Position numbers and translations under genes: made by a program | The notes under the pieces: generated by a model | The model's input: only the letters and a program-made list of their open reading frames with translations | What the model was told of the DNA's origin: nothing | Database searches by the model: none | Part shown: positions 1-6,133 of the stretch, one piece after another | Layout of the letters: each line of letters opens with the position of its first letter | How positions within the stretch are numbered: position 1 is the stretch's first letter | Assembly: GCA_003560175.1 (NCBI GenBank) | Contig: PWIZ01000066.1 | Coordinates: forward strand, 1 to 6,133 | From: Halomonas sp. | GTDB taxonomy: Bacteria; Pseudomonadota; Gammaproteobacteria; Pseudomonadales; Halomonadaceae | Length of the DNA stretch: 6,133 nt | Direction of reading: 5' to 3'

Positions 1-59
1 AGCAGGATTTCCTGGGTGCCTCGCTTCAGCAGCGCCAGCGCGCTCGCCACGTCGCTCAT
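1..59 (-). CDS. tyrS: Tyrosyl-tRNA synthetase, N-terminal start only (cut by left edge)
   Basis: Only the first 19 codons plus two bases are in the window, read leftward from an ATG at 59-57. They give MSDVASALALLKRGTQEIL, which resembles the start of the gammaproteobacterial tyrosyl-tRNA synthetase that I know as an 'ALIQRGAEEIL'-type helix. The enzyme charges tRNA-Tyr with tyrosine in the cytoplasm. None of the catalytic motifs (HIGH-like, KMSKS) are visible, so the call rests on the N-terminal pattern and on context: tyrS lies divergent to anmK in Pseudomonas and relatives. A purine-rich GGAG/AGGGG stretch lies just upstream of the ATG on the minus strand and supports this start. An ATG slightly further upstream meets a stop after one codon. 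Confidence 0.72.
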   Translation of the reverse strand, partial: MSDVASALALLKRGTQEIL

Positions 60-173
60 CGTCCCCTACTCCATATGTTCGGTTGCCAGGCCCCGGCAGG
101 GACCATCGAATGGGCCGGAATGTTAGCATGAGACGGCGCCTTGCGGTGACGCCCCACGATCCGAGAGAGTGAC
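60..173. promoter_or_regulatory. Divergent tyrS/anmK intergenic region
   Basis: This 114-base stretch separates the start codons of two divergent genes, so it must hold the promoter and leader of each. For anmK a sigma70-like pair is visible on the plus strand. TTGCCA at 83-88 matches five of six consensus bases, TCGAAT at 106-111 matches four of six, and the spacer is 17 bases. The anmK ribosome-binding site is the GAGAGAG run at 163-169. I could not pick out a convincing promoter for tyrS, and no T-box-like leader fits here. The promoter call was made by eye and is weak; the regulatory role of the region follows from gene orientation. Confidence 0.45.
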
Positions 174-1313
174 ATGCCCCTTTATATAGGTCTGATGTCC
201 GGCACCAGCCTGGACGGCGTCGACGCCGCCCTGGTGGAGGTCGGCAATGCGCCATCCGGCAACCGCCCACGCCTGTTGGGCACCCATGTCGAGCCGATGC
301 CCGCGCCCTTGCGGGAGAAGCTCTGGGCGCTGTGCCACGCCAAGCAGACAAGCTTTGCCGAGATGGCGTCGGCCGAGGATGCCTTCTGCCGACTCCAGGC
401 GGAGGCCGTCAAGGCATTGCTGTTGCGCTCCGGCACTCCGCGGGAGGCGGTGGTCGCCGTCGGCAGCCACGGCCAGACCATCGAGCACGCCCCGCTGGGA
501 CATGCCGGCGGCCCCGCCTATACCCTGCAACTCGACAACCCCAGCCTGCTGTCTGAGCTTACCGGCCTCACCGTGGTGGCCGACTTCCGTCGCCGCGACC
601 TGGCCGCCGGCGGCCAGGCGGCCCCCCTGGCGCCCGCCTTCCACGAGGCGCTGTTCCGCGTCCGGAGGGAGTGGCGCCTGGTGCTCAACCTGGGAGGCTT
701 CGCCAACCTGACCCTGCTGCCCCCGGCCGAAGATCCACGAACACCGCAGGGCTTCGACTCGGGGCCGGCCAACGCCCTACTCGACGCCTGGCACGCTCGC
801 CACCGCGGCGGCGACTTCGACATGGATGGCGCCTGGGCGGCCTCGGGGCGAGTCGACAAGAGGCTATTGACTCGACTGCTGGCCGAACCCTTCTTTCACC
901 TGCCGCCACCGCGCAGCACCGGGCGAGAGCTGTTCCACCTCGACTGGCTGGATGCTCACCTGACGGGGGAGGAACGGCCCGAGGACGTGCAGGCCACCCT
1001 GGCGGAGCTGACCGCCGAAAGCGTGGCCCTGGCCGTGACCATGGCGCGAGAGCGGCTCGAGGCGCCTGCCGCGGCACGAATGATCCCTTGCGGCGGCGGC
1101 GCCCATAACCGCGACCTACTGTCCCGCCTCGCCAGCCGACTGCCCAACTCGGTCCTGACCGACGGTGCGGCATCGGGATGGCCGGCCGACTGGCTGGAGG
1201 CCGGGGCCTTCGCCTGGCTGGCCTGGCGAAGGCTTCAGGGCCTACCGGGCAACCTGCCCTCGGTAACCGGCGCCAAGGGGCCTCGCGTACTGGGAGGCGT
1301 CTACGCCCCCTGA
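174..1313 (+). CDS. anmK: Anhydro-N-acetylmuramic acid kinase (AnmK)
   Basis: AnmK uses ATP and water to open the 1,6-anhydro ring of anhydro-MurNAc and phosphorylate it to MurNAc-6-phosphate, a cytoplasmic step in peptidoglycan recycling. The 379-residue product is close to the usual 360-380. Family motifs appear in order: MSGTSLDGVD near residues 8-17 (nucleotide binding), GSHGQTIEH at 97-105, DFRRRDLAAGGQAAPL at 137-152, NLGGFANL at 172-179, GFDSGPAN at 193-200, STGRE at 248-252, PCGGGAHN at 305-312 and LPSVTGA at 361-367. Asp195 sits where I expect the catalytic aspartate. GFDSGPAN differs from the more common GYDTGPGN. The start is fixed by the motif beginning at residue 8 and by a GAGAGAG purine run upstream. 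The gene is divergent from tyrS and converges on pilU 18 bases downstream, so it is probably transcribed alone. Confidence 0.96.
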   Translation: MPLYIGLMSGTSLDGVDAALVEVGNAPSGNRPRLLGTHVEPMPAPLREKLWALCHAKQTSFAEMASAEDAFCRLQAEAVKALLLRSGTPREAVVAVGSHGQTIEHAPLGHAGGPAYTLQLDNPSLLSELTGLTVVADFRRRDLAAGGQAAPLAPAFHEALFRVRREWRLVLNLGGFANLTLLPPAEDPRTPQGFDSGPANALLDAWHARHRGGDFDMDGAWAASGRVDKRLLTRLLAEPFFHLPPPRSTGRELFHLDWLDAHLTGEERPEDVQATLAELTAESVALAVTMARERLEAPAAARMIPCGGGAHNRDLLSRLASRLPNSVLTDGAASGWPADWLEAGAFAWLAWRRLQGLPGNLPSVTGAKGPRVLGGVYAP

Positions 1314-1331
1314 GCCCGGGCCAGAAGCGGC

Positions 1332-2474
1332 CTAGAACTCGTCATCGCGCTGCAGCGAGAGATGACTGGCGGCCTCACGGGCCTGAGTCATCCCTTCACT
1401 GCCGGCGTCGCCATACTTGATCATCATGCGCAGATCGTTGGCCGAGTCGGCGTGCACCAGCGCCACCTCCTCGGTGATCTTGCCCGCCTTGAAGAGATCG
1501 AAGAGCGCCTGATCGAAGGTCTGCATGCCCAGGTCGCGAGAACGGGCCATGACATTCTTGATCTCGCTGACATCGCCCTTGCGCACCAGATCGCCGATCA
1601 GGGGCGACTTGAGCATGATCTCAATGGCCGGGCAGCGTCCGCCGTCCACCGTGGGCAGCAGCTGTTGGGCCACGATGGCGCGCAGGTTGAGCGACAGATC
1701 CAGCCAGACCTGCTCGTGACGCTCATGGGGGAAGAAATGGATGATGCGATCCAGGGCCTGGTTGGCGTTATTGGCGTGGAGCGTGGCCAGACAGAGATGG
1801 CCGGTCTCGGCAAAGGTCAGGGCATGCTCCATGGTCTCCCGGGTGCGGATCTCGCCGATCAGGATGACATCGGGCGCTTGCCGTAGGGTGTTCTTGAGTG
1901 CCACCTCGAAGGAGTCGGTGTCGATGCCCACCTCACGTTGATTGATGATCGCCTTCTTGTGCGGGTGCACGTACTCGATGGGGTCCTCGACGCTGATGAT
2001 ATGGCCGCCCAGCGTCTCGTTGCGCTGCTGGATCATCGACGCCAGGGTGGTCGACTTGCCGGTACCGGTCCCACCTACCACGAATACCAGGCCGCGCTTG
2101 ATATTGGCCAGCTCGCCCAGCACCGGGGGCAGCGACAGCTCCTCCAGGTGGGGAATCTCGAAGGCGATACGCCGGATCACCATGGCCTTCTGATTGCGCT
2201 GCTGAAAGGCACTGACGCGAAAGCGGCCCTTGTTCTTGAGGCTGAGGGCAAAGTTGGCCTCACGCTCGACCTCGAAGCGGGCCATCACCGTTTCCGGGAC
2301 CGACGCGCTGACCAGCTCATTGACCTGCTCCACGGTCAGCCCCTGGTCCCCCATGGGGATCAACTTGCCAGCCATCTTCAGGGTCGGCGGCGCATTCACC
2401 GAAATCAACAGATCCGACGCTTCCTTCTGCACCATGATATCCAGCAGCTGGTAGAGCCACTCTTTCGCCGTCAT
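1332..2474 (-). CDS. pilU: Type IV pilus retraction ATPase PilU (PilT paralogue)
   Basis: PilU is a hexameric AAA+-like secretion ATPase at the cytoplasmic base of type IV pili. It assists PilT in retraction, needed for force in twitching and uptake. The product is 380 residues, matching the family (about 380, longer than PilT at its C terminus). Visible motifs are Walker A GGTGTGKST (134-142), Asp box SVEDPIEY (161-168), Walker B DVILIGEIR (202-210) and His box TGHLCLATLH (224-233). The C-terminal domain carries SPLIGDLVRKGD (290-301) and LGMQTFDQAL (315-324), and the chain ends in an acidic DDEF. The frame stays open about 360 bases further upstream inside pilT. I placed the start at MTAKEWL because homology begins there and an AGAGGAG ribosome-binding site lies just upstream. 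It follows pilT after 49 bases, so the two are likely co-transcribed. PilU rather than PilT is judged from length, position and motif wording. Confidence 0.95.
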   Translation of the reverse strand: MTAKEWLYQLLDIMVQKEASDLLISVNAPPTLKMAGKLIPMGDQGLTVEQVNELVSASVPETVMARFEVEREANFALSLKNKGRFRVSAFQQRNQKAMVIRRIAFEIPHLEELSLPPVLGELANIKRGLVFVVGGTGTGKSTTLASMIQQRNETLGGHIISVEDPIEYVHPHKKAIINQREVGIDTDSFEVALKNTLRQAPDVILIGEIRTRETMEHALTFAETGHLCLATLHANNANQALDRIIHFFPHERHEQVWLDLSLNLRAIVAQQLLPTVDGGRCPAIEIMLKSPLIGDLVRKGDVSEIKNVMARSRDLGMQTFDQALFDLFKAGKITEEVALVHADSANDLRMMIKYGDAGSEGMTQAREAASHLSLQRDDEF

Positions 2475-2523
2475 ATCCCTGCTCCTCTTGCCGGTTGTTC
2501 CCTGTCTGGCGACCGATACCCGC

Positions 2524-3558
2524 TCAGTTTGCCAGCACACCCTTGGCCTTGGCCTGCGCCTCGTCGCGCGCCACCACGTTGTCCGCCACCAGTTTGGCCA
2601 GGGAGGCGTCCAGGGTCTGCATGCCCAGGTTGCCGCCGGTCTGAATGGCCGAGTAGATCTGCGCCACCTTGTCCTCACGGACCAGGTTGCGCACCGCCGC
2701 AGTGGCAATAAGAATTTCGTGGGCCGCCACACGGCCGCCGCCCATGCGCTTGAGCAGCGTCTGGGAAACCACCGCCTGGAGCGACTCCGAGAGCATCGAG
2801 CGCACCATGGACTTCTCGTCCCCGGGGAAGACATCGATGATCCGGTCGATGGTCTTGGCCGCCGAGGTGGTGTGCAGGGTGCCGAACACCAGATGGCCGG
2901 TCTCTGCCGCGGTCAGCGCCAGCCGGATGGTCTCCAGATCACGCAGCTCGCCTACCAGAATCACGTCCGGGTCCTCCCGCAGGGCGCTACGCAGCGCCGG
3001 AGCGAAGCCGTGGGTATCGCGGTGCACCTCGCGCTGGTTGATCAGGCAGCGCTTGCTGCGGTGGACGAATTCGACCGGATCCTCGATGGTGAGGATATGC
3101 TCGTAGCGGTTATCGTTGATGAAATCAATCATCGCCGCCAGCGTGGTGCTCTTGCCCGACCCGGTGGGGCCGGTCACCAGCACCAGACCGCGGGGCAGCA
3201 TGGAGAGCTGGCGAAAGACGGTGCCGAGCCCGAGGTCCTCCAGGGTCAGCACCTCGGAGGGGATGGTGCGGAACACCGCCCCGGCGCCACGGGCATGATT
3301 GAAGACATTGACACGGAAGCGCGACACTCCCGGCACCTCGAAGGAGAAGTCGGTCTCGAAAAACTCCTCGTAGTCACGGCGCTGACGGTCAGCCATGATG
3401 TCGTAGATCAGTTTGCGGACCTCACGGTCCTCCATGGCCGGTACGTTCAGACGGCGAATGTCGCCATCGACCCGGATCATCGGCGGCAGACCTGCCGAAA
3501 GGTGCAGGTCGGAGGCCTTCTGTTTTGCCGAGAACGCCAACAGTTCTGTAATATCCAT
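2524..3558 (-). CDS. pilT: Type IV pilus retraction ATPase PilT
   Basis: PilT is the main retraction motor of type IV pili. It is a cytoplasmic hexamer whose ATP hydrolysis drives depolymerisation of pilin into the inner membrane. The product is 344 residues, the same length as I recall for Pseudomonas aeruginosa PilT. The key residues fall at the same numbers: Walker A GPTGSGKST (130-138, Lys136), Asp box with Glu163 (TIEDPVEF, 157-164), Walker B DVILVGELRD (198-207, Glu204) and His box with His222 and His229. The retraction-specific C-terminal motif, AIRNLIRE in the family, is here AVRNLVRE at 288-295. The start at MDITELL matches the family and has an AAGGGA element upstream. pilT is first in a two-gene unit with pilU and diverges from yggS, so its promoter should lie in the 66 bases above it. 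Confidence 0.98.
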   Translation of the reverse strand: MDITELLAFSAKQKASDLHLSAGLPPMIRVDGDIRRLNVPAMEDREVRKLIYDIMADRQRRDYEEFFETDFSFEVPGVSRFRVNVFNHARGAGAVFRTIPSEVLTLEDLGLGTVFRQLSMLPRGLVLVTGPTGSGKSTTLAAMIDFINDNRYEHILTIEDPVEFVHRSKRCLINQREVHRDTHGFAPALRSALREDPDVILVGELRDLETIRLALTAAETGHLVFGTLHTTSAAKTIDRIIDVFPGDEKSMVRSMLSESLQAVVSQTLLKRMGGGRVAAHEILIATAAVRNLVREDKVAQIYSAIQTGGNLGMQTLDASLAKLVADNVVARDEAQAKAKGVLAN

Positions 3559-3624
3559 GCGTTTTCCCTTGCTCCCGCAGCCCTGGTGACATCTTGTAAT
3601 GTTCAGTATGACAGAGCTTGCCAC
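3559..3624. promoter_or_regulatory. Divergent pilT/yggS intergenic region
   Basis: These 66 bases lie between the start codons of pilT (minus) and yggS (plus), so transcription signals for both operons should sit here or run into the flanking genes. On the plus strand TGTAAT at 3595-3600 matches five of six bases of a -10 box, but no good -35 lies at the right distance. On the minus strand CATACT (3604-3609) is a weaker -10-like match. I saw no sigma54 GG-N10-GC type element. yggS has a poor ribosome-binding site (at best AGAG at 3613-3616). A nine-codon open frame, ATG at 3599-3601 to TGA at 3626-3628, overlaps the yggS start by two bases. Promoter identity is unproven. Confidence 0.5.
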
Positions 3625-4344
3625 ATGACAGCCCCCTCTGCCTTCACCCCCCTCGCCGAATCGTTGGCCGAGGCGCGCCAGCGGTTGGCCGATGCCTTGT
3701 CCGCCGCCGGCCGGCCGGCCGCCGACGCCCGCCTGCTGGCGGTCAGCAAGACCAAGCCGGCGGCGCTGATCCGCGAGGCCTGGCATCTCGGCCAGCGCGA
3801 ATTCGGTGAGAACTACGTCCAGGAGGCGCTGACCAAGCAGGCGGAGCTGGCCGACCTCGACGACATCGTCTGGCATTTCATCGGGCCGCTGCAGTCCAAC
3901 AAGACCCGCGACGTGGCCGAACACTTTGCCTGGGTACATAGCGTAGACCGCGAGAAGATCGCCCGGCGCCTCAGCGATCAACGCCCGGAAGGGTTGCCAT
4001 CACTCGAAGTCTGCCTGCAGGTCAATATCAGTGCCGAGCCCAGCAAGTCCGGCGCCAGCCTCGCCGAACTGCCAGCGCTTGCCGAGGCGATACTGGCGAT
4101 GCCGCGGCTGCGCCTGCGCGGGCTGATGGCGATCCCGGCCCCCGGCGAGGGCATGGACGCCCAGCGCGAGCCCTTCGCCCGCCTTCGCGAGGCCCTCGAG
4201 GGGCTCCAGGCATGCTTCCCCGAGGCGCCGCTGGACACCCTCTCCATGGGCATGACCAATGATCTCGAGGCCGCCATACTGGAGGGCGCCACCCTGGTGC
4301 GGGTCGGCACCGCCATCTTCGGGGAGCGCCAAAGCCCTCGCTGA
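3625..4344 (+). CDS. yggS: YggS/PROSC family pyridoxal 5'-phosphate homeostasis protein
   Basis: This family binds PLP without known enzymatic activity. It keeps free PLP and amino-acid pools balanced, and loss of it disturbs isoleucine/valine and other PLP-linked pathways. The fold is the alanine-racemase-like TIM barrel. The product is 239 residues (family about 230). LLAVSKTKP at 37-45 carries Lys42, the equivalent of the PLP-binding Lys36 of E. coli YggS. Further motifs are FGENYVQEAL (60-69), WHFIGPLQSNK (83-93), SKSG (140-143), RGLMAI (165-170), SMGMTNDLEAAI (207-218) and VRVGTAIFG (225-233). The last two form the phosphate-binding end. The frame is open far upstream through antisense pilT, but homology starts only a few residues after this ATG. 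It heads a same-strand run with proC, yggT and metX, the order known from Pseudomonas. SMGMTND is a mild variant of the usual SMGMS-D wording. Confidence 0.95.
   Translation: MTAPSAFTPLAESLAEARQRLADALSAAGRPAADARLLAVSKTKPAALIREAWHLGQREFGENYVQEALTKQAELADLDDIVWHFIGPLQSNKTRDVAEHFAWVHSVDREKIARRLSDQRPEGLPSLEVCLQVNISAEPSKSGASLAELPALAEAILAMPRLRLRGLMAIPAPGEGMDAQREPFARLREALEGLQACFPEAPLDTLSMGMTNDLEAAILEGATLVRVGTAIFGERQSPR
3708..3721. repeat. Short perfect GGCC-repeat palindrome inside yggS
   Basis: The bases CGGCCGGCCGGCCG form a 14-base perfect inverted repeat made of tandem GGCC/CCGG units. It lies in the early yggS codons for Ala-Gly-Arg-Pro-Ala-Ala. A local hairpin or restriction-site cluster is possible. 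The simplest reading is biased codon choice for Ala, Gly, Arg and Pro in a GC-rich genome. Confidence 0.4.
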
Positions 4345-4414
4345 GAAAACGACATACCGCAGCTGCCGGATGCCTCCACCGGCCCCACTCGTTGAGCGAC
4401 ACAGGACACTTCCC

Positions 4415-5239
4415 ATGGCTACCAGAGTCACCTTCATCGGCGCCGGCAACATGGCCAGCGCCATTATCGGCGGCATGATTGAAAGCGGCGTCTCGCCTTC
4501 CGCGATCACCGCCACCTCCCCCAGCGACGCCTTCCTCGCTCCGGTGCACGAGCGCTACGGCATTCACACCAACACCGACAACGTCGCCGCAGTAACCCAG
4601 GCCGAGGTCGTCGTGCTGGCAGTGAAGCCACAAATGATGAAGGAGGTCTGCGAGGGGCTGGCCAGCGTGATCCAGCGCCGCCGCCCGCTGGTCATCTCGG
4701 TGGCCGCCGGCCTTGACGCCGCCACCCTGGAAGGCTGGCTGGGCGGCGAGCTGGCCATGGTGCGCTGCATGCCCAACACTCCGGCACTGGTCGGCGCCGG
4801 TGCCTCCGGCCTGTTTGCCAATGCCAACGTCAGCGAGGAGCAGCGCCAACTCGCCACTGAACTGATGGAGGCCGTCGGCCTGGTAGAGTGGGTCGAGGAA
4901 GAAGCGCTGCTGGATGCAGTGACCGCCGTCTCCGGTAGTGGTCCTGCCTATTTTTTCCTGATGTTCGAGGCCATGGAGGAAGCCGGCGTCAAGCTCGGCC
5001 TCACCGCCGAGACCGCCCGGCGGCTGGCCATGCAGACCGCCTTCGGAGCCGCTAAGATGGCGATGGCCAGCGACAAGCCCCCCGGTGAGCTCAAGCGCAA
5101 CGTGATGTCACCCGGTGGCACCACCGAGCGCGCCGTCGAACATCTCGAGGAGGCCGAGCTGCGCCGAATAATCGCCGAAGCCATGGACGCCTGCGCCGAA
5201 CGCGCCCGGGAGATGGCCGCAGAGCTGAGCGGTCGCTGA
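4415..5239 (+). CDS. proC: Pyrroline-5-carboxylate reductase
   Basis: ProC reduces 1-pyrroline-5-carboxylate to L-proline with NAD(P)H, the last step of proline synthesis in the cytoplasm. The 274-residue product has the standard length. The N-terminal Rossmann domain shows FIGAGNMASAIIGG (7-20), then VVVLAVKPQ (65-73) and VISVAAGL (93-100). MPNTPALVGAGASGL (119-133) is the conserved loop near the cofactor and substrate. The helical dimerisation domain has AVSGSGPAYFF (171-181) and the family signature around VMSPGGTTERAV (230-241). The start was chosen because the glycine-rich loop begins eight residues later, and an AGGA ribosome-binding site lies at the right distance. A longer open frame upstream overlaps the end of yggS without homology. 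The gap to yggS is 70 bases with no clear terminator, so read-through is likely. In a halophile proline can also serve as a compatible solute; that link is inference. Confidence 0.97.
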   Translation: MATRVTFIGAGNMASAIIGGMIESGVSPSAITATSPSDAFLAPVHERYGIHTNTDNVAAVTQAEVVVLAVKPQMMKEVCEGLASVIQRRRPLVISVAAGLDAATLEGWLGGELAMVRCMPNTPALVGAGASGLFANANVSEEQRQLATELMEAVGLVEWVEEEALLDAVTAVSGSGPAYFFLMFEAMEEAGVKLGLTAETARRLAMQTAFGAAKMAMASDKPPGELKRNVMSPGGTTERAVEHLEEAELRRIIAEAMDACAERAREMAAELSGR

Positions 5240-5259
5240 CCTCAGGCATCAGTTTCAAG

Positions 5260-5279
5260 AGGCCGCCGGACGGCGGTCT
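5260..5279 (+). other. GC-rich hairpin between proC and yggT
   Basis: AGGCCGCCG and CGGCGGTCT are complementary across a GA centre, with one G-U pair if transcribed. That gives about eight stacked pairs closed by a four-base loop. It lies 20 bases after the proC stop and ends 23 bases before the yggT start. The bases that follow are TATCC, not a T-run, so this is not a standard Rho-independent terminator. It may stabilise the 3' end of proC mRNA or lower read-through into yggT. Function is unknown. Confidence 0.4.
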
Positions 5280-5302
5280 ATCCACGACATGGAGGAACCC
5301 TC

Positions 5303-5884
5303 ATGGGAAATGCCGGCCTGCTGCTGGTCAACACCCTGGTCAACCTGTACATCTTCTTGCTGATGCTGCGCTTCCTGCTGCAGGCGTCACAGGCCGACTA
5401 CTACAACCCCATCAGCCAGACAGTGGTGAAGATCACCCAGCCAGCGGTGCGTCCCTTCCAGGGCTTCCTGGGGCCGGTGATGGGACGCTTCGACCTGGCC
5501 ACCCTGGCCGCCGGCTTCGTGATCAAGGCGGTCAGCATCGTCATCATCCTGCAGGTGGCCGGCTTCGGCATGGCGCCCATCGCCAGTGTGGCCATTGGTG
5601 CCGTGGCGGCACTGGCCAATGCCATTCTCAAGATTTACTTCTTCTCGCTGATCGCGATGATCATCCTCAGCTGGGTGGCCCCCAGCGCCAGCCACCCGGG
5701 TGCACTACTGGTGATGCAGCTGGTTGAGCCGATCATGGCACCGCTTCGCAAGGTCATCCCGCCGCTGGGCATGATCGACCTTTCGCCCATCGTGGCATTC
5801 ATCGCCATCAGCCTGATCGATGGTATCGTGGTGGGCTCATTGACCCGCGCCGCCGGCGTGGCCGGCGCCCTGGTCGGGCTCTGA
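5303..5884 (+). CDS. yggT: YggT family integral membrane protein, two YGGT domains
   Basis: YggT proteins are small inner-membrane proteins of poorly defined role. Relatives are tied to osmotic tolerance in bacteria and to nucleoid or photosystem maturation in chloroplasts. The 193-residue chain is mostly hydrophobic, with likely membrane segments near residues 5-27, 64-90, 92-126 (possibly two) and 162-182. It carries two related halves. Each has an amphipathic stretch after a membrane segment: NPISQ...[10 protein letters not shown] (35-54) and [20 protein letters not shown] (131-150). The gammaproteobacterial two-domain form has this layout. GGAGGAA at 5291-5297 is a strong ribosome-binding site five bases before the ATG. 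It sits 63 bases after proC and 47 before metX in the same direction. No cleavable signal peptide is evident. Family is certain enough; molecular function is not known to me. Confidence 0.93.
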   Translation: MGNAGLLLVNTLVNLYIFLLMLRFLLQASQADYYNPISQTVVKITQPAVRPFQGFLGPVMGRFDLATLAAGFVIKAVSIVIILQVAGFGMAPIASVAIGAVAALANAILKIYFFSLIAMIILSWVAPSASHPGALLVMQLVEPIMAPLRKVIPPLGMIDLSPIVAFIAISLIDGIVVGSLTRAAGVAGALVGL

Positions 5885-5931
5885 GACCCGCTCCCTGCAG
5901 CCCACCGCAACGACTGGACACGGAAGGACTG

Positions 5932-6133
5932 ATGCCCGAGCTCCCTGTTGACTCGGTCGGCCTGGTGACGCCCCAGACGGCGCACTTCGACGACCCCCTG
6001 GCCCTAGCCTGCGGCAGGACGCTGCCGGCCTATGACCTCGTCTACGAGACCTATGGCACCCTCAACGCCGAGCGCTCCAATGCGGTGCTGATCTGCCACG
6101 CGCTATCCGGCCACCACCATGCCGCCGGCTATC
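5932..6133 (+). CDS. metX: Homoserine O-acyltransferase MetX, N-terminal part (cut by right edge)
   Basis: MetX is an alpha/beta-hydrolase-fold enzyme that acylates the hydroxyl of L-homoserine, the first committed step to methionine in this group. The first 67 codons are present. They contain [13 protein letters not shown] (7-19), [12 protein letters not shown] (38-49) and [18 protein letters not shown] (50-67). The last is the conserved strand and oxyanion-hole region seen in Pseudomonas MetX. The catalytic serine and the Asp/His of the triad lie beyond the edge. Acetyl- versus succinyl-CoA preference cannot be judged from this part, and several proteins of this family in gammaproteobacteria are really succinyltransferases. 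GGAAGG at 5922-5927 is a good ribosome-binding site. The 47-base gap to yggT has no terminator or riboswitch-sized leader, which suggests co-transcription. Confidence 0.94.
   Translation, partial: MPELPVDSVGLVTPQTAHFDDPLALACGRTLPAYDLVYETYGTLNAERSNAVLICHALSGHHHAAGY

Noticed and set aside
123..644. A 173-codon minus-strand frame opposite anmK
   Set aside because: It overlaps conserved AnmK coding sequence, and its translation is compositionally biased with no recognisable domain.
2475..2834. Possible N-terminal extension of PilU overlapping pilT
   Set aside because: The frame is open, but its translation is Arg/Trp/Pro-rich with no PilU resemblance. PilU homology starts at 2474, where a good ribosome-binding site is found.
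2488..4344. A 618-codon open frame on the plus strand running through antisense pilT into yggS
   Set aside because: Only its last 239 codons are yggS. The rest is the low-complexity, His/Gln/Gly-rich translation typical of the reverse complement of a GC-rich gene.
4365..4383. GCCGG/CCGGC inverted repeat in the yggS-proC gap, considered as a terminator
   Set aside because: The stem is only five pairs with a nine-base loop and no T-run after it.
4028..4849. A 273-codon minus-strand frame opposite yggS and proC
   Set aside because: It is antisense to two well-supported genes, has no recognisable motif, and has a Gly/Ala/His-rich composition from antisense GC bias.
4951..4957. T-TTT-TTC slippery heptamer in proC, in the phase needed for a -1 frameshift
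   Set aside because: It encodes the conserved Tyr-Phe-Phe of the ProC family. The shifted frame would end about 95 bases later without a known product, and I see no clear stimulatory structure, so protein conservation explains it.
5885..5931. Possible SAM riboswitch or other methionine leader upstream of metX
   Set aside because: Only 47 bases separate yggT from metX, too short for a known SAM riboswitch, and no stem arrangement was visible.

Overview
The window is ordinary, gene-dense chromosomal DNA of a GC-rich gammaproteobacterium. I recognise eight genes: six complete, plus one cut by each edge. The order pilU-pilT on the minus strand, then yggS-proC-yggT-metX on the plus strand, is the arrangement I know from Pseudomonas and relatives. 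The divergent tyrS/anmK pair is also typical of this group. High GC, strong third-position G/C, and proteins that are acid-rich but not extremely so suggest a Halomonas-like member of the Halomonadaceae. That family assignment is an inference and is less certain than the class.

Layout from left to right. Positions 1-59 hold the first codons of tyrS (minus strand). A 114-base divergent intergenic region follows. Then comes anmK (174-1313, plus), the cell-wall recycling kinase. It ends 18 bases from the end of pilU (1332-2474, minus), so the two genes converge. pilT (2524-3558, minus) lies directly upstream of pilU, and the two form a retraction-ATPase operon for type IV pili. A 66-base divergent region separates pilT from yggS (3625-4344, plus; PLP homeostasis). 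proC (4415-5239; last step of proline synthesis), yggT (5303-5884; integral membrane protein) and the start of metX (5932 to the right edge; homoserine acyltransferase) follow in the same direction with gaps of 47-70 bases. These four probably share transcription.

The genes fall into three functional groups. tyrS and anmK serve translation and peptidoglycan recycling. pilT and pilU power pilus retraction, hence twitching and possibly DNA uptake. yggS, proC and metX belong to PLP and amino-acid metabolism, with yggT as a membrane passenger of this conserved cluster. All intact genes have the expected length and catalytic motifs, and I see no frameshift, insertion sequence, tRNA, rRNA, CRISPR array or phage gene.

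I found no convincing undescribed system. The items worth a second look are small. They are a possible nine-codon leader ORF whose stop overlaps the yggS start, a GC-rich hairpin between proC and yggT, the very tight anmK/pilU convergence, and a variant phosphate/sugar-site motif in AnmK.
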